DNA from: Eriocheir sinensis | Lineage: Eukaryota > Arthropoda > Malacostraca > Decapoda > Varunidae | Length of the DNA: 64,000 nucleotides | Assembly: GCF_024679095.1 (NCBI RefSeq) | Contig: NW_026111670.1 | Span: forward strand, 310,001 to 374,000 | Reading direction: 5' to 3' | In this document: positions 13,041 through 26,979 of the stretch, in pieces | Position numbering within the stretch: the first letter of the stretch is position 1 | Layout: the number at the start of each line of letters is the position of its first letter | The notes under the pieces: generated by a model | Database searches by the model: none | The model's input: only the letters and a program-made list of their open reading frames with translations | Told to the model about the DNA's origin: nothing | Position numbers and translations under genes: made by a program

Positions 13041-14950
13041 ATATACAAAAAAAAAAAAAATTTAAATTTGTATGAAAATAAATATACAAAATACACATAA
13101 AATTAGGTAAATTTGTATTGAAATACATATACAAAATACACTTAAAATAATGTAAATTTGAATGAAATTCTATAAACAAATACACTTAAAATGACATTAA
13201 TTTGTATAAAATATATATAAAAAATACACATTAAATAATGAAAATATGTATAAAAAAATATATACAAAACACAAATAGTATAATATAAAATCGTATCAAA
13301 ATATATACACAGAATATTAATAAAATAATGTACATTTGTATGAAAACTAAGATGCAAAATACCTATAAAATAACGCATTTTTTTAAAAATTATATATACC
13401 AAAATACACATAAAATATTTGAATTTGTATTAAAATAAATATACAAAATGCACATACAATAAGGTAAATTTGTATTGAAATAGATATGCAAAAAACATAT
13501 AAAACAATGTATATTTGTTTCAAAATATATATACGAATACACATAAAATAACGCAGATTTCTATAAATATATATATACAAAATACAAATAAAATTAAGTA
13601 AATACGAATCAAAAATGTATACAAAATACACATAAAATAATGTAAATTCGTATAAGTATAAATAAACAAAATACCAATAAGAGAATGTATATTTGTATAA
13701 ATATAAATATTCAAAATGCCCATAAAATAACGTAAATTTGTATAAAACTATATACAAAAATACACAGAAGTAATTAAATTTGCATGAAAATAGATATACA
13801 AAATACACACAAAATAAGTTGAATTTGAATTGAAATATATATACAAAATACATTAAATAAAGTAAATTCGTTTCAAAATATTTTTAACAAATACACATAT
13901 AATAACGTAAATTTGTAAAAAAAATATATAAACAAAATACACATTAAGTAATGTAAATACGTATAAAAAAATAATTACAAAATACACCAATAATCAAGTC
14001 ATTCGTATCAAAATAAATAAACAAAAAACTAATTAAATAATGTAAATTTGTATGAGAAAACATATACAAAATACACATAAAATAACGTTTTAAGTTTCTA
14101 TAAAAATATATGTACAAAAATGCACATAAAATTAGTTTGCATAAAAAAAATATACAAAACACATATTAGATAATGTAAATGAGTATAAAAATATGTATAC
14201 AAAATACCTATGAAATAATCTAAATTCGTATCGAGTTAAATTAAGAAAATAACAATAAAATAATGTAATTTTGGATGAAAATATATATAAAACACACATA
14301 AAATAACCTAAATACAAATACAAATATACACATTAAATAATTTAAAATTGAATGAAATAAATATACAAAATAAACATAAAATAAGGTAAATTTGTAATAA
14401 AATATATGTAAGAATACACATAAAATAATATAAATTTGTATGAAAATATATACAAATACACATAAAATAACATGAATTTGTATAAAATGTTTCAAAATAT
14501 ATACGAATACACACAATAAAATAACGTAAATTTTTATGAAAATGTATACATAAAATACACATAAAATAGTTTAAATACGTAGAAAAATATATATACAAAA
14601 TACACATAAAATAATGTAAATTCGTAAAAAATTAAATACACAAAATTCCAATAAAAGAATGTATATTTGTAGGAAAATATATATACAAAAAACAAATAAA
14701 ATAACTAGAATTTGTATAAAAATATATACAAAATACACAAAAATAATTTAAATTTGTTTGAAAATAGATATGCAAAATACACATAAAGTTAGGCAAATTT
14801 GTATTGAAATACATATACAAAACTCACATAAAATAATGTAAATTTGTATGAAAATATATAAACAAATACATATAAAATCACGTAAATTTGGATAAAATAT
14901 ATATATACAAAATATACATTAAATATTTTAAATATGTATAAAAATATATT
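13041..14950 (-). repeat. Satellite block, minus orientation
   Basis: The right half (about 14300-14950) is duplicated at about 22880-23510, including the terminal flip through tattatattatatatattt. Confidence 0.85.
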
Positions 14951-17900
14951 ATATTATATATATTTTTATTGATATTTGCGTTATTTATATGTATTTTGTA
15001 TATGTTTTCTCATAGAAATTTACATTATTTTATTGGTATTTTGTCTAATTATTTTGATACGAATTACATGATTATTTGTGTATTTTTTACATTTTTTTTA
15101 TACGTATTTACATTATTTAATGTGTATTTTGTTTATATATTTTGTATAGGTATTTTGATACAAATTTACATTATTTTATGTATTTTGTATATATATTTCA
15201 ATTCAAATTTAGCTTATTTTATGTGTATTTTGTATATCTATTTATTTTAATACAAAATCAAATATTTTATGTTTTTTCGTATATATATTTTTATAAAAAA
15301 AAAGCGTTATTTTATGGGTATTTTGAATATTAAATTTCATACAAATTTACATTATTTTATTAATATTTTCTGTATTTATTTTGATACGATTTTACATTAT
15401 TTTATTTGTGTTTTGTATATATTTTTTTATACATATTTACATTATTTAATGTGTTTTTTGTATATATATATTTGATACAAATTTACGTTATTTTAAGTCT
15501 ATATGTTTATATATTTTCATTCAAATTTACATTATTTTATGTGTATTTTGTATATGTATTTCAATACAAATTTTCATACAAGTTTAAATTATTTTTGTTT
15601 ATTTTTGTATATAGTTTTATACAAATTTAGGTTATTTTATGTGTATTTTGTATATCTATTTTCATACAAATACACATTCTTTTCATGATATTTTTTTTAT
15701 TTATTTGACACGAATTAACATTATTTAATGTGTATTTTGTATATATATTTTTATACGTATTTACATTATTTCAAGTGTATTTTGTATATATATTTCTATA
15801 GAAATCTACGTTATTTTATGTGTATTCGTATATATATTTTGAAACAAATTTACATTGTTTTATGTGTATTTTGCATATTTTTTCAATACAAATTTACATT
15901 ATTGTATGTGCATTTTGTATATTAATTTTAATACAAATTTGATTAATCTATGTGTATTTTTGTGTATGTATTTTTATAAAAATATGCTTTATTTTATGGG
16001 TATTTTGCATCTTTATTTTCATACAAATTTACATTATTTTATTGATATTCTGTGTATTTATTTGGTATGATTTTACATTATTCTATGTGTATTTTGTATA
16101 TATATTTTATATAAAATGTATTTGTTTTCATTTCATACAAATCTACATTATTTTATGTGTTTGTTGTACATGTATTTAAATACAAATTTAACTAGTTATA
16201 TATGTATTTTGTATATCTATTTTGTATGTATATTTTCATAGAAATTTTCTCTATTTTATGAGTATTCGTATATATATTTTGATACAAATTTACATTATTG
16301 ATGTGTATTTTGCATATCTATTTCAATACAAATTTTCTTAATTGTACGTGCATTTTGTATATTTATTTTAATACAAATTTAATTATTCTATATGTATTTT
16401 TTGATATAAATTTTTTGCAAATATGCGTTATTATATGGATATTTTGCAGCTTTATTTTCATACAAATTTACATTATTTTATTGATATTCTCTTTATTTAT
16501 TTTGATACGATTTACCATTATTCTATGTGTATTTTATATATATTTTTTTTACATATTTACATTATTTAAGGTTTATTTTGTATATATATTTTATCCAAAT
16601 TTACATTATTTTATGTGTATTTGTTTATACATTTTTATACAAATTTACATAATTTTATGTGTATTTTGTATATACATTTTCATAAAAAAATTATGTTATT
16701 TTATTGTGTGTATTCGTATATATTTTGATACAAATTTTATACAAATTCATGTTATTTAATGTGTATTTGTATATATATTTTCATACAAATTTATATTATT
16801 TTATGTGTATTTTTTCATATATTTCATTACAAATTTACCTTATTTTATGTTTATTTTGTATATTTATTTCATTCAATTTTAAATTATTTTATGTGTCTAT
16901 TTGTATTTGTATTTAGGTTATTTTATGTGTATTTTGTATATATATTTTCATCCAAAATTACATTATTATATTGGTATTTTCTTAATTTAATTCGATACGA
17001 ATTTAGATTATTTCATAGGTATTTTGTATACATATTTTTATACTCATTTACATTATCTAATGTGTTTTGTATATATATTTTATGCAAATTTATTTTATGT
17101 TCATTTTTGTACATATATTTGCGTTATTTTATGTATATAGTTTTATAAAAATTAACGTTATTTTATGTGCATTTTGTATATTTATATTTATACAAATACA
17201 CATTCTTTTATTGCTATATTGTTTATTTATATTTATACGAATTTACATTATTTTATGTTTATTTTGTGTTCATTTTTTTATACGTATTTACTTAATTTTA
17301 TGTGTATTTTGTATATGTATTTTTATAGAAATCTACGTTATTTTATGTGTATTCGCATATATATTTTGAAACAAATTTACATTATAATATATGTATTTTG
17401 CATATCTATTTCAATACAAATTTACCTTATTGTATGTGCATTTTGTATATTTATTTTGATACACATTCAAATATTTTATGTGTATTTTCGTATCAATAAT
17501 TTTATAAAAAATGCGTTATTTTATAGGTATTTTGCATCTTAATTTTCATACAAACTTGCATTATTTTATAAATTTTCTGTGTATATATTTTGATACGATT
17601 TTACATTATTCTATTTGTGTTTTGTATATAATTTTTTTTATACATATTTACATTATTTAATGTGTATTTTGTATATATATTTCATACAAATTTACGTTAT
17701 TATATGTGTATTTGTTTATATATTTTCTTTCAAATTTACATTCTTTTATGTGTATTTTGTATATGTATTTCAATAGAAATTAACCTAATTTTATGTGTAT
17801 TTTGTATATTTCTTTTCATACAAATTTAAATTATTTTTGTGCATTTTTGTATATAGTTTTATACAAATTTAGGTTATTTTATGTACGCATTTACATTATT

Positions 17901-19970
17901 TAATGTGTGTTTTGTATATATATTTTTATCCAAAGTTAATTTATTTTACGCTCATTTCTGGACATATATTTTTATAGAAATTAGCGTTATTTTATATGTA
18001 TTTGTATATGTTTTCTCATACAAATTTACATTATTTTATTGCTATTTTGTTAATTTAGTTTGATGCGAATTACATGATTATATGTGTATTTTGTACATAT
18101 TTTTTATACGTATTTACATTACTTAATTTGTATGTTGTTTATATATTTTTAAACAAATTTACGTTATTATATGTATTTTTATAAATATTTTGATACAAAT
18201 TTACATTATTTTATGTATTTTGTATATACATTTCAATTCAAATTTAGCTTATTTTATCTGTATTTTTTATATCTATTTTCATACGAATTTAATTACTTCT
18301 GTGTATTTTTGTATATAGTTTTATACAAATTTACGTTATTTTATGTGTATTTTGTATATTTATACAAATACACATTCTTTTATTGGTATTTTGTTTATTT
18401 ATTTTGATACGAATTTACATTATTTTATGTGTATTTTGTATACATTTTTTTATACGTATTTACTTCATTTTACGTGTATTTTGTATATATATTTTTATAC
18501 AAATCTACGTTATTTTATGTGTATTCGTATATATATTTTGAAACAAATTTACATTGTTTTATATGTAATTTGCATATCTATTTCAATACAGATTTACCTT
18601 ATTGTATGTGTATTTTGTATATTTATTTTAATTTATATAAAAAAAATTATGTGTATTTTTGTATATATATTTTATGGGTATTTTGCTTGTTTATTTTCAT
18701 ACAAATTTACATTATTTTATTAATATTCTGTGTATTTATTTTGATACGATTTTACATTATTCTATTTGTGTTTTGTATATATTTTTTATACAAATTTACG
18801 TTATTTTAAGTGTATTTGTTTATGTATTTTCATTCAAATTTACAGTATTTTATGTGTATTTTGTATATGTATTTCAATACAAATTTACCTAATTTTATGT
18901 GTATTTTGTATATTTATTTTCATACAAATTTAAATTATTTTTGAGTATTTTTGTATATAGTTTTATACAAATTTATGTTATCTTATGTGTATTTTGTATA
19001 TTTATTTTCATACAAATACACATTCTTTCATTGACATTTTGTTTATTTATTTTGACGCGAATTAACATTATTTAATGTGTATTTTGTATATATATTTTTA
19101 TACGTATTTGCAACCTTTCATGTGTATTTTGTATATTTATAAAAAATGCGTTATTTTATGGGTATTTTGCATCTTTATTTTCATACAAATTTACATGATT
19201 TTATTTACATTCTGTGTATTTATTTTAATACGATTTTACTTTATTCTATTTGTGTTTTGTATATATATTTTTTATACATATTTACATTATTTAATGAGTA
19301 TTTTTTATATATATTTTATACAAATTTATGTTAATTTAAGTGTATTTGTTTATATATTTTCATTCAAATTTACATTATTTTATGTGTATTTTGTATATGT
19401 ATTTCTTTACAAATTTACCTAATTTTATGTGTATTTTGAATATTTATTATCATACAAATTTAATTTATGTTTGTGTATTTTTATATATAATTTTATACAA
19501 ATTTACGTTATTTTATGTGTATTTTGTATATGTATTTTCATACAAATACACATTCTTTTATTGATATTTTAATTATTTATTTTGACACGAATTTACATTA
19601 TTTAATGTGTATTTTGTATATATATTTTTATACGTATTTACAACATTTCATGTGTATTTTGTATATATATTTCTATAGAAATCTACGTTATTTTATGTGT
19701 ATTCGTATATATATTTTGAAACAAATCTACATTATTTTATGTGTATTTTGTATATATATTTAATTATAAATTTGCCTTATTTTAAGTTTATTTTTATATC
19801 TATTTTCATTCAAATTCAAATCATTTTATGTGTATATATTTATTTGTATTTACGTTATTTTATGTGTATTTTCTATATATATTTTCAATCAAAATTACAT
19901 TATTTTATCGGTATTTTGTTCATTTATTTCGATACGAATTTAGATTATTTCATGTGTATTTTCTTTACAT
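14951..19970 (+). repeat. Satellite block, plus orientation, long
   Basis: Five kilobases without a flip. The segment 14951-16560 matches 23511-25187, and 15690-19970 matches 30900-35258 at an offset of about 15.2 kb. It ends at tacatatacatatagagtaa, the same flip as at 35258. Confidence 0.9.
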
Positions 19971-20057
19971 ATACATATAGAGTAAATTTCTATGAAAATA
20001 TATATTCAAAATACATATAAAATTATGTAAATAAGTATAAAAATATATATATCAAAT
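19971..20057 (-). repeat. Inverted island of about two monomers
   Basis: About 87 bp in minus orientation (agtaaatttctatgaaaata and following, ending atatatatcaaatac) between plus blocks. The same two monomers begin the long minus block at 35259 and recur at about 37990-38090, so the island looks like a remnant of such a block. Confidence 0.8.
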
Positions 20058-22223
20058 ACTTCATTTTATGTGTATTTTGTATATATTTTTATAGAAATCA
20101 ACGTTATTTTATGTGTATTCGTATATATATTTTGAATTTACATTGTTTTATATGTATTTTGCATATCTATTTCAATACAAATTTACCTTACAGTATGTGC
20201 ATTTTTTATATTTATTTTAATACAAATTTTAATATTTTATGTGTATTTTGGTATATATATATTTATAAAAAAATGCGTTATTTTATGGCTATTTTGCATC
20301 TTTATTTTCATACAAATTCACATTATTTTATCAATATTCTGTGTATTTATTTTGATACGATTTTACATTATTCTATTTGTGTTTTGAATATATTTTTTTA
20401 TACATATTTACATTATTTCATTAGTATTTTGTATATATATTTGATACAAATTTACGTTATTTTAAGTGTAAATGTTTATATATTTTCATTCAAACTTCCA
20501 TTATTTTATGTGTATTTTGTATATGTATTTCAATACAAATTTACCTAATTTTATGTGTATTTTGTATATTTATTTTCATACAAATTTTAATTATTTTTGT
20601 GTATTTTTGTATATAGTTTTATACAAACTTAGGTTATTTTATGAGTATTTTGTATATCTATTTTCATACAAATACACATTCTTTTATTGATATTTTGTTT
20701 ATTTATTTTGACGAGAATTTAAATTATTTAATGTGTATTTTGTATATATATTTTTATACGTATTTACATCATTTCATGTGTATTTTGTAAATATATTTCT
20801 ATAGAAATCTACGTTGTATTATGTGTATTCGTAGATAGATTTTTAAACAAATTTACAGTTTTATGTGTATTTTGCATATTTTTTCAATACAAATTTACCT
20901 TATTGTATATGCATTTTGTATATTAATTTTAATACAAATTTAATTAATCTATGTGTATTTTTGTATATGTATTTTTATAAAAATATGCTTTATTTTATGA
21001 GTATTTTGCATCTTTATTTTCATACAAATTTACGTTATTTTATTGATATTCTGCTCATTCATTTTGATACGATTTGACATTATTCTATGTGTATTTTGTA
21101 AATATTTTTCATACAAATTTACGTTATTTTATGTGTATTTGTTTATATATTTTGACACAAATTTACAATATTTTATGGGTATTTTGTATATATATTTCAA
21201 AAGAAATTTACCTAGTTTTATGTGTATTTTGAATATCTATTTTCATACAAACTCAAATTATTTATATGTATTTTTGTATATATTTCAATACAAATTTTAG
21301 TTATGTTATGTGTATTTTGTAAATCTATTTTCATTCAAATATATATTATTTTATTGGTATTTTGTTGATTTATATTGATACGAATTTACATTATTTTATA
21401 TGTACTTTTTATATATATTTTTATACGCATTTACATTATTTAATATTTATTTTGAATATATAATTTTATACAAATTCATGGTATTTTATGTGTATTTGTA
21501 TATATATTTTCATATAAATTTACATTATTTTATGTGTATTTTGTACATATATTTCATTACAAATTTACCTTATTTTATGTTTATTTTGTATGTGAATTTT
21601 GTACATTTATATTTATACATGTTTACTCATACAAATTTATATTATTTTATTTATATTTTGTTTATTTATTTTGATACGAATTACATGATTATATGTGTAT
21701 TTTGTACACATTTTTTTATACGTATTTACATTATTTAATGTGTATTTTGTTTATATATTTTCATACAAATTTACGTTATTATATGTGTATTTGTATAAAT
21801 ATTTTGATACCAATTTACTTTATTTCATGTATTTTGTATATATATTTCAATTCAAATTTAGCTTATTTTCTGTGTGTTTTGTATATATTTTCATACAAAT
21901 TTAATTACTTCTGTGTATTTTTGTATATAGTTTTATATAAATTTACGTTATTTTATGTGTATTTTGTATATTTATATTTATACAAATACACATTCTTTTA
22001 TTTATTTTTTGTTTATTTACTTTGATACGAGTTTGCATTATTTTATGTGTATTTTGTATACATTTTTTATACGTATTTACTTCATTTTATGTGTATTTTG
22101 TATAAATATTTTTATAGAAATCTACGTTATTTTAGGTGTATTCGTATACATATTTTGAAACAAATTTACATTGCTTTATATGTATTTTGCATACCTATTT
22201 CAATACAAATTTACCTTATTGTA
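20058..22223 (+). repeat. Satellite block, plus orientation
   Basis: Matches about 50720-52857 closely in monomer order, including the ending accttattgtacatataaaa, where orientation flips. Confidence 0.85.
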
Positions 22224-23510
22224 CATATAAAACAATGTAAATTTGTTTCAAAATATATGTACGAATACACATAAAATAACGTAGATTTCTATAAAAATAT
22301 ATATACAAAATGCACATAAAATTAAGTAAATACGTATAAAAAATGTAAACAAAATACACATAAAATAATGTAAATTCGAAACAAAATAAATAAACAAAAT
22401 ACCAATAAAAGAATGTGTATTTGTATAAATATAAATGTACAAAATACACATACAAAATAAACATAAAATAAGGTAAATTTGTAATGAAATATATGTACAA
22501 AATACACATAAAATAATGTAAATTTATATGAAAATATATATACAAATACATAAAATACCATGAATTTGTAAAATTATATACTCAAAATAAATATTAAATA
22601 ATGTAAATGTATAAAATTATATATACAAAGTACATATAAAATAATGTAAATTATCAATATAAATCAACAAAATACCAATAAAATAATATATATTTGAATG
22701 AAAATAGATTTACAAAATACACATAACCTAACTAAAATTTGTATTGAAATATATACAAAATACATAAAATAATTTGAGTTTGAATGAAAATAGATATTCA
22801 AAATACACATAAAATAATAAATTTATTTGAAATATATACAAAATACATATAAAATATTGTAAATTTATTTTAAATTTGTATTAATTATATAAATGCATAT
22901 ACAAATTTAAATTTGTATATATGAAATAAATACAAAATACATAAATAATAAATTTGTAATAAAATATATAAGAATACACATAAAATAATATAAATTTGTG
23001 AAAATATATGCAAATACACATAAAATAACATGAATTTGTATAAAATTTGTTTCAAAATATATACGAATACACACAATAAAATAACGTAAATTTTTATGAA
23101 AATGTATATATAAAATACACATAAAATAATTTAAATACGTAGAAAAATATATACAAAATACACATAAAATAATGTAAATTCGTAAAAATTAAATACACAA
23201 AATTTAATAAAAGAATGTATATTTGTAGGAAAATATATATACAAAATCAAATAAAATAACTAAAATTGTATAAAATATATACAAAAATACAAAATAATAA
23301 TATAAATTTGTTTGAAAATAGATATGCAAAATACACATAAAGTTAGGCAAATTTGTATTGAAATACATATACAAAACTAACATAAAATAATGTAAATTTG
23401 TATTAAAATATATAAACAATTACATATAAAATCACGTAAATTTGTATATAATATATATATACAAAATATACATTAAATATTTTAAATATGTATAAAAATA
23501 TATTATATTA
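22224..23510 (-). repeat. Satellite block, minus orientation, many small deletions
   Basis: The first part is the inverse of about 8313-8964 and the second part repeats 14300-14950. Short deletions of one to several bases relative to those copies cluster between about 22.55 and 23.4 kb. Confidence 0.85.
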
Positions 23511-25187
23511 TATATATTTTTATTGATATTTGCGTTATTTATGTGTATTTTGTATATGTTTTCTCATAGAAATTTACATTATTTTATTGGTATTTTGTTT
23601 ATTTATTTTGATACGAATTACATGATTATTTGTGTATTTTGTACATTTTTTTATACGTATTTACATTATTTAATGTGTATTTTGTTTATATATTTTTATA
23701 CAAATTTACGTTATTATATGTGTATTTGTATAAGTATTTTGATACAAATTTACATTATTTTATGTATTTTGTATATATATTTCAATTCAAATTTAGCTTA
23801 TTTTATGAGTATTTTGTAAATCTATTTATTTTAATACAGAATCAAATATTTTATGTTTTTTCGTATATATATTTTTATAAAAAATGTATTATTTTATGGG
23901 TATTTTGCATCTTAATTTTTATACAAATTTACATTATTTTATTAATATTTTCTGTATTTATTTTGATACGATTTTACATTATTTTATTTGTGTTTTGTAT
24001 ATATTTTTTTATACATATTTACATTATTTAATGTTTTTTTCTATATATATTTGATACAAATTTACGTTATTTTAAGTCTATTTGTTTATATATTTTCATT
24101 CAAATTTACATTATTTTATGTGTATTTTGTATATGTATTTCAATACAAATTTACCTATTTTTATATGTTTTTTGTATATTTATTTTCATACAAGTTTAAA
24201 TTATTTTTGTGTATTTTTGTATATAGTTTTATACAAATTTAGGTTATTTTATGTGTATTTTGTATATCTATTTTCATACAAATACACATTCTTTTCATGA
24301 TATTTTGTTTATTTATTTTGATAAGAATTAACATTATTTAATGTGTATTTTGTATATATATTTTTATACGTATTTACATTATTTCAAGTGTATTTTGTAT
24401 ATATATTTCTATAGAAATCTGCGTTATTTTATGTGTATTCGTATATATATTTTGAAACAAATTTACATTGTTTTATGTGTATTTTGCATTTTTTTTTTAA
24501 TACAAATTTACCTTATTGTATGTGCATTTTGTATATTAATTTTAATACAAATTTGATTAATCTATGTGTATTTTTGTATATGTATTTTTATAAAAATATG
24601 CTTTATTTTATGGGTATTTTGCATCTTTATTTTCATACAAATTTACATTATTTTATTGATATTCTGTGTATTTATTTTGATATCTTTTTACATTATTCTA
24701 TGTGTATTTTGTATATATATTTTATATAAAATGTATTTGTTTTCATTTCATACAAATCTACATTATTTTATGTGTTTTTTGTACATGTATTTAAATACAA
24801 ATTTAACTAGTTATATGTGTATTTTGTATATCTATTTTGTATGTATATTTTCATACAAATTTACTCTATTTTATGAGTATTCGTATATATATTTTGATAC
24901 AAATTTACATTTTTAATGTGTATTTTGCATATCTATTTCAATACAAATTTACTTTATTGTACGTGCATTTTGTATATTTATTTTAATACAAATTTAATTA
25001 TTTTATATGTATTTTTGTATATATATTTTTATGCAAATATGCGTTATTATATGGATTTTTGCATCTTTATTTTTATACAAATTTACATTATTTTATTGAT
25101 ATTCTCTTTATTTATTTTGATACGATTTAACATTATTCTATGTGTTTTTTGTATATATATTTTTTATACATATTTACATTATTTAAT
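23511..25187 (+). repeat. Satellite block, plus orientation, interrupted by the retrotransposon
   Basis: Copy of 14951-16560, broken at atttaat (25181-25187) by the retrotransposon. It resumes at 28347 in the same orientation. Confidence 0.9.
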
Positions 25188-25313
25188 TTTTTTTTTTTTT
25201 TTTTTACAGCAAAGGAGACAGCTCAAGGGCACAAAAAATTAAACATTAATAAAAAAAAAAGCCCGCTACTCGCTGCTCCTAAAAAGAATCCAAAGAGGTG
25301 GCCGAAAGATAAG
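25188..25313 (-). other. Retrotransposon 3' untranslated region and poly(A) tail
   Basis: About 126 bp after the stop: a T/A-rich internal run near 25250-25260, then gagctgtctcctttgctgt directly followed by about 18-19 A residues (minus strand). No AATAAA hexamer was seen in a clear position. Confidence 0.8.
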
Positions 25314-25910
25314 TCAGTTTCGGGAGGAGAGGTGTCCTGATACCCTCCTCTTGAAAGAGTTCAAGTCGTAGGCAGGAGGAAATACAGATGAAGGAAGATT
25401 GTTCCAGAGTTTACCAGCGTGAGGGATGAAAGAGTGAAGATGCTGGTTAACTCTTGCTTAAGGGGTTTGGACAGTATAGGGATGAGCATGAGTAGAAAGT
25501 CGAGTGCAGCGGGGCCGCGGGAGGGGAGGCAGTTAGCAAGTTCAGAAGAGCAGTCAGCGTGGAAATATCGATAGAAGATAGAAAGAGAGGCAACATTGCG
25601 GCGGAATTTAAGAGGTAGAAGACTATCAGTATGAGGAGGAGAGCTGATGAGACGAAGAGCCTTTGCCTCCACTCTGTCCAGAAGAGCTGTGTGAGTGGAG
25701 CCCCCCCACACATGAGATGCATACTCCATACGAGGGCGGACAAGGCCCCTGTATATGGACAGCAACTGTGCAGGGGAGAAGAACTGGCGGAGACGGTACA
25801 GAACGCCCAGCCTCGAGGAAGCTGATTTAGTAAGAGATGAGATATGAAGTTTCCAGTTGAGATTTTGAGTTAAGGATAGACCGAGGATGTTTAGTGTTGA
25901 GGAAGGTGAT
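25314..25910 (-). pseudogene. Reverse transcriptase thumb and C-terminal region
   Basis: One frame runs from STLNILGLSLTQNLNWKLHI through TKSASSRLGVLYRLRQFF and RGLVRPRMEYASHVWGG to FYRYFHADCSSELANCLP, the standard C-terminal part of this type of RT polyprotein. A shift near 25415 separates it from the final residues. Confidence 0.85.
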
Positions 25911-26120
25911 AGCTGGGTGTTGTCAAAGAATAGGGGATAGTTGTTTGGAAGATTGTGTGGATAGGTGGAGAAACTGTGTTTTTGAGGCGTTGAAGGACAC
26001 CAGGTTCTTCTTGCCCCAATCGGAAATAATAGTAAGGGCTGAGGCTAAGCTTTCTGCAGCCTCCAGCCTTTAGTCCTTAAGGGTTGGTCTTCTATTATAA
26101 GAAGTTGTATAATGCAGAGT

Positions 26121-26420
26121 GGACTCATCGGCGTAGGAATGGATAGGACAGTTCGTTTTGGAAAGAAGTTCATCAATGAACAACAGAAAAGAGTGGGAGA
26201 TAGGACAGAACCCTGTGGGACACCACTGTTAATAGATTTAGGGAAGAACAGTGACCGTCTACCACGGCAGAAATAGAACGGTCAGAAAGGAAACTGGAGA
26301 TAAAGGTACAGAGAAGGATAGAAACCGTAGGAGGGTAGTTTAGAAAGCAAAGAGTTGTGCCAGACCCTCTCAAACGCTTTTTATATGTCGAGCGCAATAG
26401 CAAAAGTTTCACCGAAACGG
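26121..26420 (-). pseudogene. Reverse transcriptase catalytic motifs A-C, inactivated
   Basis: Motif A reads ALDI, stop, KAFERVWH, with a TAA at 26381-26383 at a position where relatives have a sense codon, and Glu replacing the usual Asp of AFDRVW. Motif B is intact (NSGVPQGSVLS, about 26200-26230). Motif C at 26121-26135 encodes YADES, so the second Asp of the YADD catalytic pair is Glu. RT activity is not expected. Confidence 0.88.
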
Positions 26421-26726
26421 CTAAGAGGATGACCAAGAGTCAGTTAAGAAGGCTAGGAGATCACCAGTAGAACGCCCCTTGCGGAACCCATACTGGCGAT
26501 CAGATAGAAGGTCAGAAGTGGAAAGGTGCTTTTGAATCTTACGGTTAAGGATTGATTCAAAAGCTTTAGATAGACAAGAAAGTAAAGCAATAGGACGGTA
26601 GTTTGAGGGATTGGAGCGGTCACCCTTCTTAGGTACAGGCTGTGTGAAGGCATACTTCCAGCAAGAAGGAAAGGTAGATGTTGACAGGCAGAGGCGAAAG
26701 AGTTTGACCAGGCAGGGTGACAGCAC
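26421..26726 (-). pseudogene. Reverse transcriptase N-terminal motifs (fingers)
   Basis: The longest intact RT frame in the element. It includes CLVKLFRLCLSTSTFPSCWK, PVPKKGDRSNPSNYRPIALL, LSKAFESILNRKIQKHL and QYGFRKGRSTGDLL, which are the fingers-domain motifs typical of EN-RT non-LTR elements. It opens at 26726 only because of the local frame; upstream residues lie in neighbouring frames (PPIVLK near 26755). Confidence 0.9.
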
Positions 26727-26979
26727 GGAGGCACAGTTTTAAGGACAATAGGAGGCACTCCATCAGGTCCATAAGCCTTCTGAGGATTGAGGCCAGAGAG
26801 GCATAGAAAACATCATTTTGAAGAATCTTTATAACAGGCATAAAGGAGTCAGAGGGGGATGAGTAGGAGGAATATGCCCAGAATCGTCCAGAGTGGAGTT
26901 TTTAGAAAAGTTTGAGAGAAGAGTTCAGCCTTAGAGATAGATGAGACGGCAGTGTTGCCGTCAGGACTGAGAGTGGAGG

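Noticed and set aside
25140..25340. Plus-strand frame across the T-run.
   Set aside because: It reads satellite, the poly(A) tail in antisense and the retrotransposon 3' UTR.
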